Of a stretch of DNA of 64,000 nt, positions 36,153-43,445 are shown in pieces. The position numbers and the translations under genes were made by a program. The notes beneath the pieces were generated by a model that was given only the letters and a program-made list of their open reading frames with translations, ran no database searches and was not told where the DNA came from. Origin of the DNA: an uncultured Olsenella sp. (GTDB lineage: Bacteria; Actinomycetota; Coriobacteriia; Coriobacteriales; Atopobiaceae); NCBI GenBank assembly GCA_949287905.1, contig CASEHX010000018.1:62001-126000 (forward strand), written 5' to 3'. Each line of letters starts with the position of its first letter. Positions within the stretch are counted from its first letter, which is position 1.

Positions 36153-37124
36153 GTGCGAACTCTCGTCATTCACAACCCGCACTCAGGGTTTGGCTCTGAC
36201 GCCATCTTCCAGTTCGAGAGGTCCCTCCTTCACGAGGGGGACGAATGCGTGACGAGGGTCCTCAGGGAGGACTTCGAGGCCTCGGACGTCTGCTCCGACG
36301 TCGACGACTTTGACTGCGTCGTTCTCTCGGGCGGAGACGGGACGATATCCTCGCTCCTCTACGAGCTCAGGGGAAGATCGGTTCCCTGCTGCGTCTTTCC
36401 CTCGGGAACGGCAAACCTCCTCTGCGCCAACATCGGAAACGCTCCCGAGCCCTCCGCCCTCGCGCGCGCCTGCCGCATCGGGAAGACCGCTCGTCTCGAC
36501 CTGGGGGAGATCTCCTGGACCGCCGAGGACGGGACGCCACGACGCCGCGGCTTCGCCCTCATGTCCGGCACGGGCTTCGACGCCCAGATCATGCAGGCGG
36601 CACTGCCAAACAAGGCCGTCATGGGCCAGGCGGCGTACTTTGCCGCCGCCCTTGCCAATCCCCGGCCAAAGGTCGAGCACTTCACCATCACCGTCGACGG
36701 GGTCGTCTACGAGCGGGACGGAATCACCTGCCTCGTTGCCAACAACGCGATGATCCAGGGCGAGATTCAGATCGTCCCCGACTGTCGCATGGACGACGGG
36801 CTCCTTGACGTCATCGTCGTGGAGACCTCCGATGCCACGCAGCTCCTCAAGCCCCTCGCCTTCGGGCTCGTCGACAAGAGCGGAAGCTCCATAGGAAGGC
36901 CGCACATCGAGTCGTTCCGAGGCTCGTCCATCAAAATCGAGTCCTCTGAACCGGCACCGCTCGAGATCGACGGCGAGGTCGTTGCGGGAATCGTCCGCAG
37001 CTACGAGGCGCGCGTCCTGCCCCGTGCGGCCAGCATCGTGGTGGACCCGATGAGCCCGTACGGGTCGGCCGACGACGGAACCTCCCGCTTTGGCGGATCC
37101 GACGTCATCGCCTACCCACAATAG
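36153..37124 (+). CDS. Diacylglycerol/sphingosine kinase-family lipid kinase
   Basis: 323 aa from GTG 36153, which has GGAGAGGAG upstream; ATG codons further upstream lack a site. LVIHNPHSGFG, SGGDGTISS (about 59-67) and PSGTANLL define the DAGK catalytic fold, with a C-terminal beta sandwich (IDGEVV). It probably phosphorylates a membrane lipid such as diacylglycerol; the exact substrate is open. Confidence 0.9.
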   Translation: MRTLVIHNPHSGFGSDAIFQFERSLLHEGDECVTRVLREDFEASDVCSDVDDFDCVVLSGGDGTISSLLYELRGRSVPCCVFPSGTANLLCANIGNAPEPSALARACRIGKTARLDLGEISWTAEDGTPRRRGFALMSGTGFDAQIMQAALPNKAVMGQAAYFAAALANPRPKVEHFTITVDGVVYERDGITCLVANNAMIQGEIQIVPDCRMDDGLLDVIVVETSDATQLLKPLAFGLVDKSGSSIGRPHIESFRGSSIKIESSEPAPLEIDGEVVAGIVRSYEARVLPRAASIVVDPMSPYGSADDGTSRFGGSDVIAYPQ

Positions 37125-37136
37125 TCGCCCGAAGCC

Positions 37137-37448
37137 CTACAAGACGAGGGCGAGAAGCGCATAGGCACCCATGCCCACGAGCGCGCACCAGATGAGGGAC
37201 CTCGTCCTTACCGCAACGAGCAGAACCGCGACCGAGGCGACGATCGGCTCCCATGCGAGGGGGACGGACGGGTCAAAGAGGTCGTTTGCCACGAGGGCGG
37301 CAAAGGCGGCAGGAGGGATCAGGCCGAGGGCGTCGCTCACGCGCGGCGAGAGCTCCCTGCCCTTGAGAAACAGCAGGGGCACGCACCGACAGACGAGTAT
37401 CACGGCGAGCACGGACCCATAGAAGACGAGAAAGTCACCGGTACTCAC
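37137..37448 (-). CDS. azlD: Branched-chain amino-acid export subunit AzlD
   Basis: 103 aa, four hydrophobic segments, with RCVPLLFLKGRELSP and LGLIPPAAFAALV typical of AzlD. It forms the exporter with AzlC. Its GTG start overlaps the azlC stop (GTGA). Confidence 0.9.
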   Translation of the reverse strand: MSTGDFLVFYGSVLAVILVCRCVPLLFLKGRELSPRVSDALGLIPPAAFAALVANDLFDPSVPLAWEPIVASVAVLLVAVRTRSLIWCALVGMGAYALLALVL

Positions 37449-38140
37449 GCCTCCCTCCCCTCGCGGGAGCCCCCGACGACCATTCCCACGATGATGCCAA
37501 CGAGCGCTGCGGGGAGGATGGACATCGAGCCGAGCCCAAGGCCCTTGAGCAAAATGACGGAGACCACCGAGGCGGCGGCACAGCAGACCGTTCTTCTCGT
37601 CCTTCCCTGAGTGGCGAGAAGACAGATGAAGATCGAGGTCATGGCGAAGGACATGACCGCCGTTGGTATGGCAAGGACGGGGCCGACGAGCGCCCCGAGG
37701 GCATTGGCCGCGGCCCAGCTGAGCATGCTCGCCAGGTTCACCATCGTCGCCCGGACGGCGTCCCAGCTCCCGTTGCCCGCGAACCGCTCAAGGTTGACCC
37801 CGAAGCTCTCGTCGGTGACCGTGGCGGCAAAGAGGGTTGCGAGCGGACGCGAGGCACCGGCGAGATAGGGGGCGAGCGCGGCGGAATAGAGGAGCTGACG
37901 CGTGCTCACCAGGGAGACGCTCGCCACCATCGAGGCAACCGGGGTGCCGACGAGGGCGAGCGAGGACATCATGAACTGACCGGCACCAGAGTAGAAGGTC
38001 GCCGAGAGCAGGAAGGCCATGAGGGGCGTGAGCCCGACCTCCGCCTCCATGACGCCGCAGGGGATGCCGATGGTGACGTAGCCGAGCATGACGGGCAGGG
38101 CCGCCGAGAGAGCCTGACGAACGGCAGGGTGCGCGCGCAT
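37445..38140 (-). CDS. azlC: Branched-chain amino-acid exporter AzlC
   Basis: 231 aa. Helices begin with LPVMLGYVTIGIPCGVM; the AGQFMMSSLA and TRQLLYSAALAP motifs are characteristic, and TDESFGVN follows. Exports branched-chain amino acids and analogues. Four bases after the oxidoreductase gene's stop, so probably co-transcribed with it. Confidence 0.93.
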   Translation of the reverse strand: MRAHPAVRQALSAALPVMLGYVTIGIPCGVMEAEVGLTPLMAFLLSATFYSGAGQFMMSSLALVGTPVASMVASVSLVSTRQLLYSAALAPYLAGASRPLATLFAATVTDESFGVNLERFAGNGSWDAVRATMVNLASMLSWAAANALGALVGPVLAIPTAVMSFAMTSIFICLLATQGRTRRTVCCAAASVVSVILLKGLGLGSMSILPAALVGIIVGMVVGGSREGREA

Positions 38141-38143
38141 CGG

Positions 38144-39205
38144 CTACCCCTGATCCGCTGGAAAGCGCACGCCGATCTGACGCCTGACCTCATCCATCAC
38201 GGCAAGCGACTCGAGGGTAATGCGCTCGAATCGATCCCTGGCAAGCAGCGCCTCGCCCTCGCCCCGCACGGCGGAAACGAAGTCGAGAACCTCGCACGCC
38301 ATGTCCCGCTCCGGCACGGGCACCGCGACGGGCGTCGTCGAGGCGCCCTCGACCCTGAACACCATCCCGCGGTCCTCGTGCTCGTGCAGGCGCAGGTTGT
38401 CGGGACAGGAGACCTGGTCCCACACCAGGGTCCCGCGCTCCCCCTCCACCTGCGAGGAGACGACGTCGTCGCAGATCTTCCCAAAGGAGATGCTGACGAC
38501 CTTGTCGCCATAGCCGAGAAGCGCCTCGCCGGCAAGGTCGACGAGACCATAGGGGTCGCCTGGCGCGTGAGCGGGGGCAGGCACGGTCACGGCGAGGGCG
38601 CGAACCTCGCGAGGAGGCCCGAACAGGGCGACGGCAGGCTCCACGCAGTACACCCCGATGTCCATGAGCGCGCCGCCCGAGAGCTCGGGGTCAAAGACGT
38701 TGACGGACTCCCCCGCCCTGAGCCGGGCGATGCGCGAGGTCACCTTGGAGAAGCGAAACGTAGCGAGACGGACCTGACCAAGGTCCTCGCGGACGATTCT
38801 CTCGATCTCCGCGAAGGCGGGGACGTGAAGACTTCTCGTCGCCTCCAGGGCGACGACGCCCCGCGACCTCGCCGCGTCGAAGACATCGTGGGCCTCGGCC
38901 TCGTTCGAGGCGAACGGCTTCTCCACGAGCACGTGCTTCCCGGCCTCTATCATCGCGAGCGCCTGCCTGGCATGGAGTCCATTCGGGCTGGCGATGTAGA
39001 CGGCGTCCACGTCCTCGCAACGGGCGAGCGCCCCAAGGTCGTCGAAGTGCCTGATCGCGCCGAAGCGCGTGGCAAAGTCTCGGGCGCGGCTCTCGTCGCG
39101 CGAGTAGGCAGCCACGAACTCGGCACCCTCCACCTCTTCGAGGGCGAGCAGGAACTGCTCCGCGATGCCGCTCGTGCCGATGGTCGCAAATCTCACGTTG
39201 TCCAC
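38144..39205 (-). CDS. Gfo/Idh/MocA-family oxidoreductase
   Basis: 353 aa. N-terminal Rossmann fold (FATIGTSGIAEQFLLAL), EKPFA with the conserved lysine, and a C-terminal GFO/IDH barrel (GGALMDIGVYCVEPA). NAD(P)-dependent oxidation of a sugar, inositol or dihydrodiol is the usual role; nothing nearby fixes the substrate. The GTG start follows AGGAGGGG. Confidence 0.88.
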   Translation of the reverse strand: MDNVRFATIGTSGIAEQFLLALEEVEGAEFVAAYSRDESRARDFATRFGAIRHFDDLGALARCEDVDAVYIASPNGLHARQALAMIEAGKHVLVEKPFASNEAEAHDVFDAARSRGVVALEATRSLHVPAFAEIERIVREDLGQVRLATFRFSKVTSRIARLRAGESVNVFDPELSGGALMDIGVYCVEPAVALFGPPREVRALAVTVPAPAHAPGDPYGLVDLAGEALLGYGDKVVSISFGKICDDVVSSQVEGERGTLVWDQVSCPDNLRLHEHEDRGMVFRVEGASTTPVAVPVPERDMACEVLDFVSAVRGEGEALLARDRFERITLESLAVMDEVRRQIGVRFPADQG

Positions 39206-39301
39206 GATATCCCCTCCTCGCGACGATGATACCCCCCGCTCCTCGCGTCAGAGGGCTTGGGATGCTATGGTTCTTCTCGTGGAAACGTCGGACGGAGGGC
39301 T

Positions 39302-40018
39302 ATGTACGCCTTTGATGGAAGGATTCGCTACAGCGAGTGCGATGACACGGGACGGCTCTCGATCGTCTCGATGGTCAACTATCTTCAGGACGGCTCCACG
39401 TTCCAGTCCGAGGACCTCGGGCACGGATTTGCCACGCTCGCCCCACGCGGCATCGCCTGGATCCTTGCCAATTGGAGGATCGAGATCAGGGAGCTGCCGA
39501 CGCTTGGCACCCGAGTGCGCGTCAGGACCTGGTGCTACGAGATGACGCGCTCCCATGCCCTCAGATGCTTCGCCATCGAGGACGAGGCGGGCAGGGAGCT
39601 CGTCGTGGCGGACTCACAGTGGTTCGTCTTCGACCGCTCCACGGGCCATGTCGGCCGTGTCCCGGAAGATCAGCGCGTCTACCTCTCCGATGAGCCCCGG
39701 GCGGACGTCCCCCCGCTCGACAGGAGGCTGATTCCCAGCGGCGAGGGAACGCCGACGCCGGGTCTCGTCATTCGGCGCCACCACCTCGACACCAACCACC
39801 ATACCAACAACGCCCACTACATCCGTTTTGCCGTCGAGGCCCTGAGGGACCTCGGGCACGAAGAGGAGATTTCCGGGCTCAGCGTCCAATACAAGCAGAT
39901 GGCGCTTCTCGGTGACAGAATAGTCCCGTACGTACATCGCGGCGACGAGGGCTACGACGTGCGCATCACGGACGGCAGCGAGCGCACGTTTGCCATCGTC
40001 AGGCTGCGAACGAGATAG
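39302..40018 (+). CDS. Acyl-ACP thioesterase
   Basis: 238 aa, two hotdog domains. RYSECDDTGRLSIVSMVNYLQD starts the first; the second holds HHLDTNHHTNNAHYIRF, where the Asn and His are the catalytic pair of the FatA-like family. Releases fatty acids from acyl carrier protein. ATG 39302 follows GGAGGG. A Nudix gene starts 9 bp later. Confidence 0.87.
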   Translation: MYAFDGRIRYSECDDTGRLSIVSMVNYLQDGSTFQSEDLGHGFATLAPRGIAWILANWRIEIRELPTLGTRVRVRTWCYEMTRSHALRCFAIEDEAGRELVVADSQWFVFDRSTGHVGRVPEDQRVYLSDEPRADVPPLDRRLIPSGEGTPTPGLVIRRHHLDTNHHTNNAHYIRFAVEALRDLGHEEEISGLSVQYKQMALLGDRIVPYVHRGDEGYDVRITDGSERTFAIVRLRTR

Positions 40019-40027
40019 GGGGAATCG

Positions 40028-40447
40028 ATGGACGTCCATGTTTCCGCGGCTCTCATCTGCCGCGACGGAAAGCTGCTCGCCGCAAGGCGCTCCGACGAGG
40101 CACAGGAGGGTCTCTGGGAGCTCCCGGGCGGAAAGGTCGAGGATGACGAGACCGCCGTCGAGGCCCTGCAGCGCGAGCTGCGCGAGGAGCTCGGCTGCTC
40201 AGCCGGCCCGATGTGGCCCTTCGACACGGTGGAGTTTGACTATCCGGAGTTTCACCTCGTCATGGACTGCCTCGTCTGCTCGCTTCCCAAAGACCAGACG
40301 CCCACCGCGCGCGAGGGCGTGCACAGCGAGCTGCGCTGGCTGCCTCGTGAGGAGCTCTTCGACGTCGAGTGGCTTCCCGCGGACCGGGAGTTCATGCAAA
40401 AGCTCAGCTACTACTGGGACGAGGCCTTCTCGGACCAGCTTCTCTAA
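40028..40447 (+). CDS. Nudix hydrolase, MutT-like
   Basis: 139 aa. The Nudix box (G-x5-E-x7-R-E-x2-E-E-x-G) runs from GGKVEDD to RELREELG. The ELPGGK lead-in and the C-terminal WLP resemble MutT/CTP pyrophosphohydrolase enzymes that clear oxidised or unusual nucleotides. It may cooperate with the nucleotide genes downstream. Confidence 0.9.
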   Translation: MDVHVSAALICRDGKLLAARRSDEAQEGLWELPGGKVEDDETAVEALQRELREELGCSAGPMWPFDTVEFDYPEFHLVMDCLVCSLPKDQTPTAREGVHSELRWLPREELFDVEWLPADREFMQKLSYYWDEAFSDQLL

Positions 40448-40500
40448 CCGCCCGACGCCATTGCCAGCCTGATAAGATTGACGTGAACGGGAGGGACGAC

Positions 40501-40815
40501 ATGACAGAAGACTATGGTGACAACACCAGGATGCCGGTCCCCACGGCGCCGATCATCGAATCCGCGAGCGGGACGACCGACCCCGACAACGCCAACTCAG
40601 GGTCGGGGGCATACGTTGCCTTCGCCGCCGTTGCCATCATCATTCTCATGCTCACCCTCTTCCTCACGAACTTCGTTGGCGCCATCGGCGACAGCTTTGT
40701 GACGGACATGGAGGGCAGCGAGGCGCTGACGCGCGACCTCGATGACATGGACGACCTCCTTCTTGACCTGTTCGACAACGGGTACGTCGAGTACGAATCC
40801 ACGCTGGCCGCCTGA
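40501..40815 (+). CDS. Small single-pass membrane protein
   Basis: 104 aa, no family recognised. An N-terminal hydrophilic segment of about 40 residues, one strong membrane helix (YVAFAAVAIIILMLTLFLT, about 44-62) and an acidic C-terminal segment rich in Asp and Leu. GGGAGGGACGAC precedes ATG 40501. It lies between the Nudix gene and thyA on the same strand. Confidence 0.75.
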   Translation: MTEDYGDNTRMPVPTAPIIESASGTTDPDNANSGSGAYVAFAAVAIIILMLTLFLTNFVGAIGDSFVTDMEGSEALTRDLDDMDDLLLDLFDNGYVEYESTLAA

Positions 40816-40842
40816 CGCCAAATCCAACCGAGAGGAGCCCTC

Positions 40843-41691
40843 GTGAGCAAAGCGGACGACATCTTCATCTCCATGTGCTCCGACATCATCGAACATGGCA
40901 CCACCACCGAGGGCCAGAAGGTCCGGCCTCGCTGGGAGGACGGCACGCCCGCCTACACCATCAAGCGCTTTGGCGTCTGCAACCGCTACGACCTGCGCGA
41001 GGAGTTCCCGGCACTCACGCTGCGCCGAACCGCCCTCAAATCGGCGATGGACGAGGTTCTGTGGATCTACCAGCGAAAGTCGAACAACATCCACGACCTC
41101 AAGCCCCACATCTGGGACGAGTGGGCGGACGAGACGGGCTCGATCGGCAAGGCCTACGGCTACCAGGTGGGCGTGAGGTCCCACTATCCCGACGGCGACT
41201 ACGACCAGATGGACCGCGTCCTCAAGGACCTGCGCGAGAACCCCTACTCTCGCCGCATCATGACGAACCTCTACACCTTTGCCGACCTCTCGGAGATGAA
41301 CCTCTACCCCTGCGCGTTCAACGCGATCTATAACGTCACGCAGGAGCCTGGCGACGACCGACCCACGCTCAACATGGTGCTCGTCCAGCGAAGCCAGGAC
41401 GTTCTCGCGGCAAACAACTGGAACGTGTGCCAATACGCGATCCTGCTCATGATGGTGGCCCAGGTCTCGAACATGAATGCCGGCGAGCTCGTGCACATGA
41501 TCGCCGACGCCCACATCTACGACCGACACGTGGACGTCGTACGAGAGCTCATCTCGCGCCCCACGTTCCCCGCCCCCACCGTGCGCCTGAACCCCAACGT
41601 CACGGACTTCTACGACTTCACGACCGACGACCTGATCGTCGAGAACTACGAGCACGGCCCGCAGGTGAAGAACATCCCGATTGCCGTCTAA
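40843..41691 (+). CDS. thyA: Thymidylate synthase
   Basis: 282 aa. Makes dTMP from dUMP using methylene-THF, producing dihydrofolate. The nucleophile is C157 in YPCAFNAI; NPYSRRIM and QRSQDV with a NNWNV block follow. The GTG 40843 start has GAGAGGAG. Separated from dfrA by two large head-on hairpin elements. Confidence 0.95.
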   Translation: MSKADDIFISMCSDIIEHGTTTEGQKVRPRWEDGTPAYTIKRFGVCNRYDLREEFPALTLRRTALKSAMDEVLWIYQRKSNNIHDLKPHIWDEWADETGSIGKAYGYQVGVRSHYPDGDYDQMDRVLKDLRENPYSRRIMTNLYTFADLSEMNLYPCAFNAIYNVTQEPGDDRPTLNMVLVQRSQDVLAANNWNVCQYAILLMMVAQVSNMNAGELVHMIADAHIYDRHVDVVRELISRPTFPAPTVRLNPNVTDFYDFTTDDLIVENYEHGPQVKNIPIAV

Positions 41692-41697
41692 CCCACC

Positions 41698-41810
41698 GGC
41701 GAGAAGGACGTGTCGCCCCGTGCTCAAACAGGTCCTCTTCGCACGGAGGCGACATTAAGTCGCCTCCGGCTCATGCGGAACTCCGCGCGGGACGACACGT
41801 CCTTCTCGCC
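41698..41810. repeat. Nested hairpin element, family 1 with insertion (copy A, reverse)
   Basis: The outer arms GGCGAGAAGGACGTGTCG (41698-41715) and 41793-41810 are a perfect 18-bp stem. Inside, CCCCG-TGCTCAAACAG near the left and AACTCCGCGCGGGA near the right match the ends of the family 1 core read in reverse. The inner tip is replaced by a longer structured insert with its own GGAGGCGAC/GTCGCCTCC hairpin. Confidence 0.75.
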
Positions 41811-41829
41811 TGTTCGTCAACACTCGCGA

Positions 41830-41911
41830 GGCTCGGCGCTTTGTCCCGCCGCGAGTTCTTGCCGCGTCCTTTGCGGCAAGCTGTCTGAGCGCCGGGGCAA
41901 TGCGCCGAGCC
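41830..41911. repeat. Nested hairpin element, family 1 (copy B, forward)
   Basis: The outer arms GGCTCGGCGC (41830-41839) and 41902-41911 are perfect. The 53-nt core at 41845-41897 (GAGTT, stem CTTGCCGC/GCGGCAAG around a GTCCTTT tip, CTGTCTGAG) is identical, base for base, to the reverse complement of 58841-58893. It ends 30 bp before dfrA. Confidence 0.9.
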
Positions 41912-41941
41912 CCGGCCGTGCGTCACAGAAAGGAACTGATG

Positions 41942-42457
41942 ATGGCCTGCAAGCTGTGTGCGATCGTGGCGGTGTGCGACGACTGGGGAATCGGGCTCGA
42001 CGGCGGGATGGTCGTCGAGAACCGCGAGGACATGCGGCACTTCGTCGCCTGCACGACCGGGCACCCGGTTATCATGGGCAGAAAGACCCTCGAGAGCTTT
42101 CCGGGCGGACGGCCCCTCAAGAACCGTCGCAACATCGTGCTCACGCGGGACCGGTCCTTCTCGCCTGAGGGGGTTGAGGTCGTGCACTCCGTCGATGACG
42201 CGCTCGCAGCCGTTTCCAACGAGGAGGAGGCATGGGTCATCGGCGGCGGCCAGATCTATGAGCTGCTCCTCCCCCGCTGTGAGAAGGCCGTCGTGACGCG
42301 CAACCACTGCGTGCGCGAGAGCGACACCTTCTTCCCCAACCTCGGCACGCTCCCCGACTGGGCGCTCACCGAGGTCCGCGAGGGCGGCGTCACGCCCGAG
42401 GGCGTGCCGTTCGACTTCGCGACCTACGTTCGCAAGAAGACGTCACCTACTGACTAG
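41942..42457 (+). CDS. dfrA: Dihydrofolate reductase
   Basis: 171 aa. Reduces dihydrofolate (from ThyA) to tetrahydrofolate with NADPH. IVAVCDDWGIGLDG binds folate, IMGRKTLESFPGGRPL is the NADPH loop, and a WVIGGGQIYELLL block completes the fold. Of two adjacent ATG codons, 41942 is better spaced from AAAGGA. Forms a thyA-dfrA unit split by the hairpin pair. Confidence 0.94.
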   Translation: MACKLCAIVAVCDDWGIGLDGGMVVENREDMRHFVACTTGHPVIMGRKTLESFPGGRPLKNRRNIVLTRDRSFSPEGVEVVHSVDDALAAVSNEEEAWVIGGGQIYELLLPRCEKAVVTRNHCVRESDTFFPNLGTLPDWALTEVREGGVTPEGVPFDFATYVRKKTSPTD

Positions 42458-42479
42458 GCAAACGAGATTCCCCGAAAAA

Positions 42480-42531
42480 GAAATTCGGCACAGAATTCCC
42501 TCCCTCAGAGGGCCTTTCTGTGTCGAATTTC
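42480..42531 (+). terminator. Nested hairpin after dfrA
   Basis: The outer arms GAAATTCGGCACAGAA (42480-42495) and 42516-42531 pair with one G-T, and an inner CCCTC/GAGGG stem sits in the middle. No long T-run, so it is a probable terminator or 3'-end protector of dfrA. Its inner core matches neither hairpin family. Confidence 0.6.
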
Positions 42532-42580
42532 TGTTTCGAGGGAGTGAAGACAACGACAACACTAACGAGCGAAGCGAGAA

Positions 42581-42610
42581 GGGCCCGCCAGCCGGAAGGC
42601 TGACGGGCCC
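42581..42610 (-). terminator. Terminator of the adhE-kinase unit
   Basis: GGGCCCGTCAGCC and GGCTGGCGGGCCC (minus strand) form a 13-bp stem with a TTCC loop, 22 bp past the kinase gene stop, followed by TTCTCGCTT. Confidence 0.75.
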
Positions 42611-42632
42611 AAGTCGTGCGATGCGACGAGCG

Positions 42633-43406
42633 CTAGTCGATGTCGAGAGCGGCGTCGACCTGACCGCGGAGGAACTCCTCGGAGTCCTTGCGGCCGCGGG
42701 AGAGCTCGGCGGCGGCCATGACGGGCACCCAGTAGTGCACCTTCTGCTTGGCGACATCGGCCTTCTTGGAGAAGAGCTCGAGGTAGGCCTCGGCGTGAGC
42801 CTCGTGATACATCTTGAAGAGGATGTAGGTCATCGCGGCGTCGGCCTCGGGCAGGCCACGGGTGACGTGGGTCCAGTCGCAGGCGTAGAGTGTGCCGTCC
42901 TCGGTGACGATGACGTTCGAGGGGTTGAAGTCGCAGTGGCAGATGGCACGGCCAGAGCCCATGCGATCGGCACGCATCTGAAGGTCATAGCGGACGGACG
43001 GGTCAAGCTCCTTGACCTTGCCCACCATGCCGGCGATCTTGGTCTTCTGATCCTTCAGCAGCTCGGGAGCAGGGGTGTTCTGGATCTCGATCTGGAAGTC
43101 CACGAACTGCTCGAGGAGCTTGTCGTACTCGGGGGTACCCTCGGCGGCATCCATCAGGGAGCGCATGGTAACGCCCTCGACGTACTCGGTGGCCAGGGCC
43201 CAGGAGCCGTCGGCGACCTGGGAGACCTCGAGGATCTTGGGGACGCGAACGCCAGCCTCGATGACACGGGCGATGTTGAGCGCCTCGTTGAAGATGTCGG
43301 AAGCGGGCTTCGTCGCCTTGAAGACCTTGATGATGCGGTCGCCATCAACATAGACGGCCTTGTTGTGGCGCTCGACGATGACCTGCTTGCTGTCAGAAAG
43401 TTCCAT
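42633..43406 (-). CDS. APH/choline-kinase-like phosphotransferase
   Basis: 257 aa. A kinase fold with VYVDGDRIIKVFKA and the catalytic loop CHCDFNPSNVIV (H-x-D-x4-N), then CDWTHVTRG with the metal-binding Asp. Such proteins phosphorylate small molecules (aminoglycosides, choline, fructosamine). It follows adhE by 39 bp on the same strand, which suggests a metabolic rather than a resistance role. Substrate unknown. Confidence 0.8.
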   Translation of the reverse strand: MELSDSKQVIVERHNKAVYVDGDRIIKVFKATKPASDIFNEALNIARVIEAGVRVPKILEVSQVADGSWALATEYVEGVTMRSLMDAAEGTPEYDKLLEQFVDFQIEIQNTPAPELLKDQKTKIAGMVGKVKELDPSVRYDLQMRADRMGSGRAICHCDFNPSNVIVTEDGTLYACDWTHVTRGLPEADAAMTYILFKMYHEAHAEAYLELFSKKADVAKQKVHYWVPVMAAAELSRGRKDSEEFLRGQVDAALDID

Positions 43407-43445
43407 TGCTGCCTCCTTCTGGGCAACGAGAAGAACGTTTGCGGA

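Noticed and set aside
42633..43406. Aminoglycoside resistance gene
   Set aside because: The kinase fold is broad, the gene is in a metabolic operon with normal composition, and no resistance-specific motif is visible.
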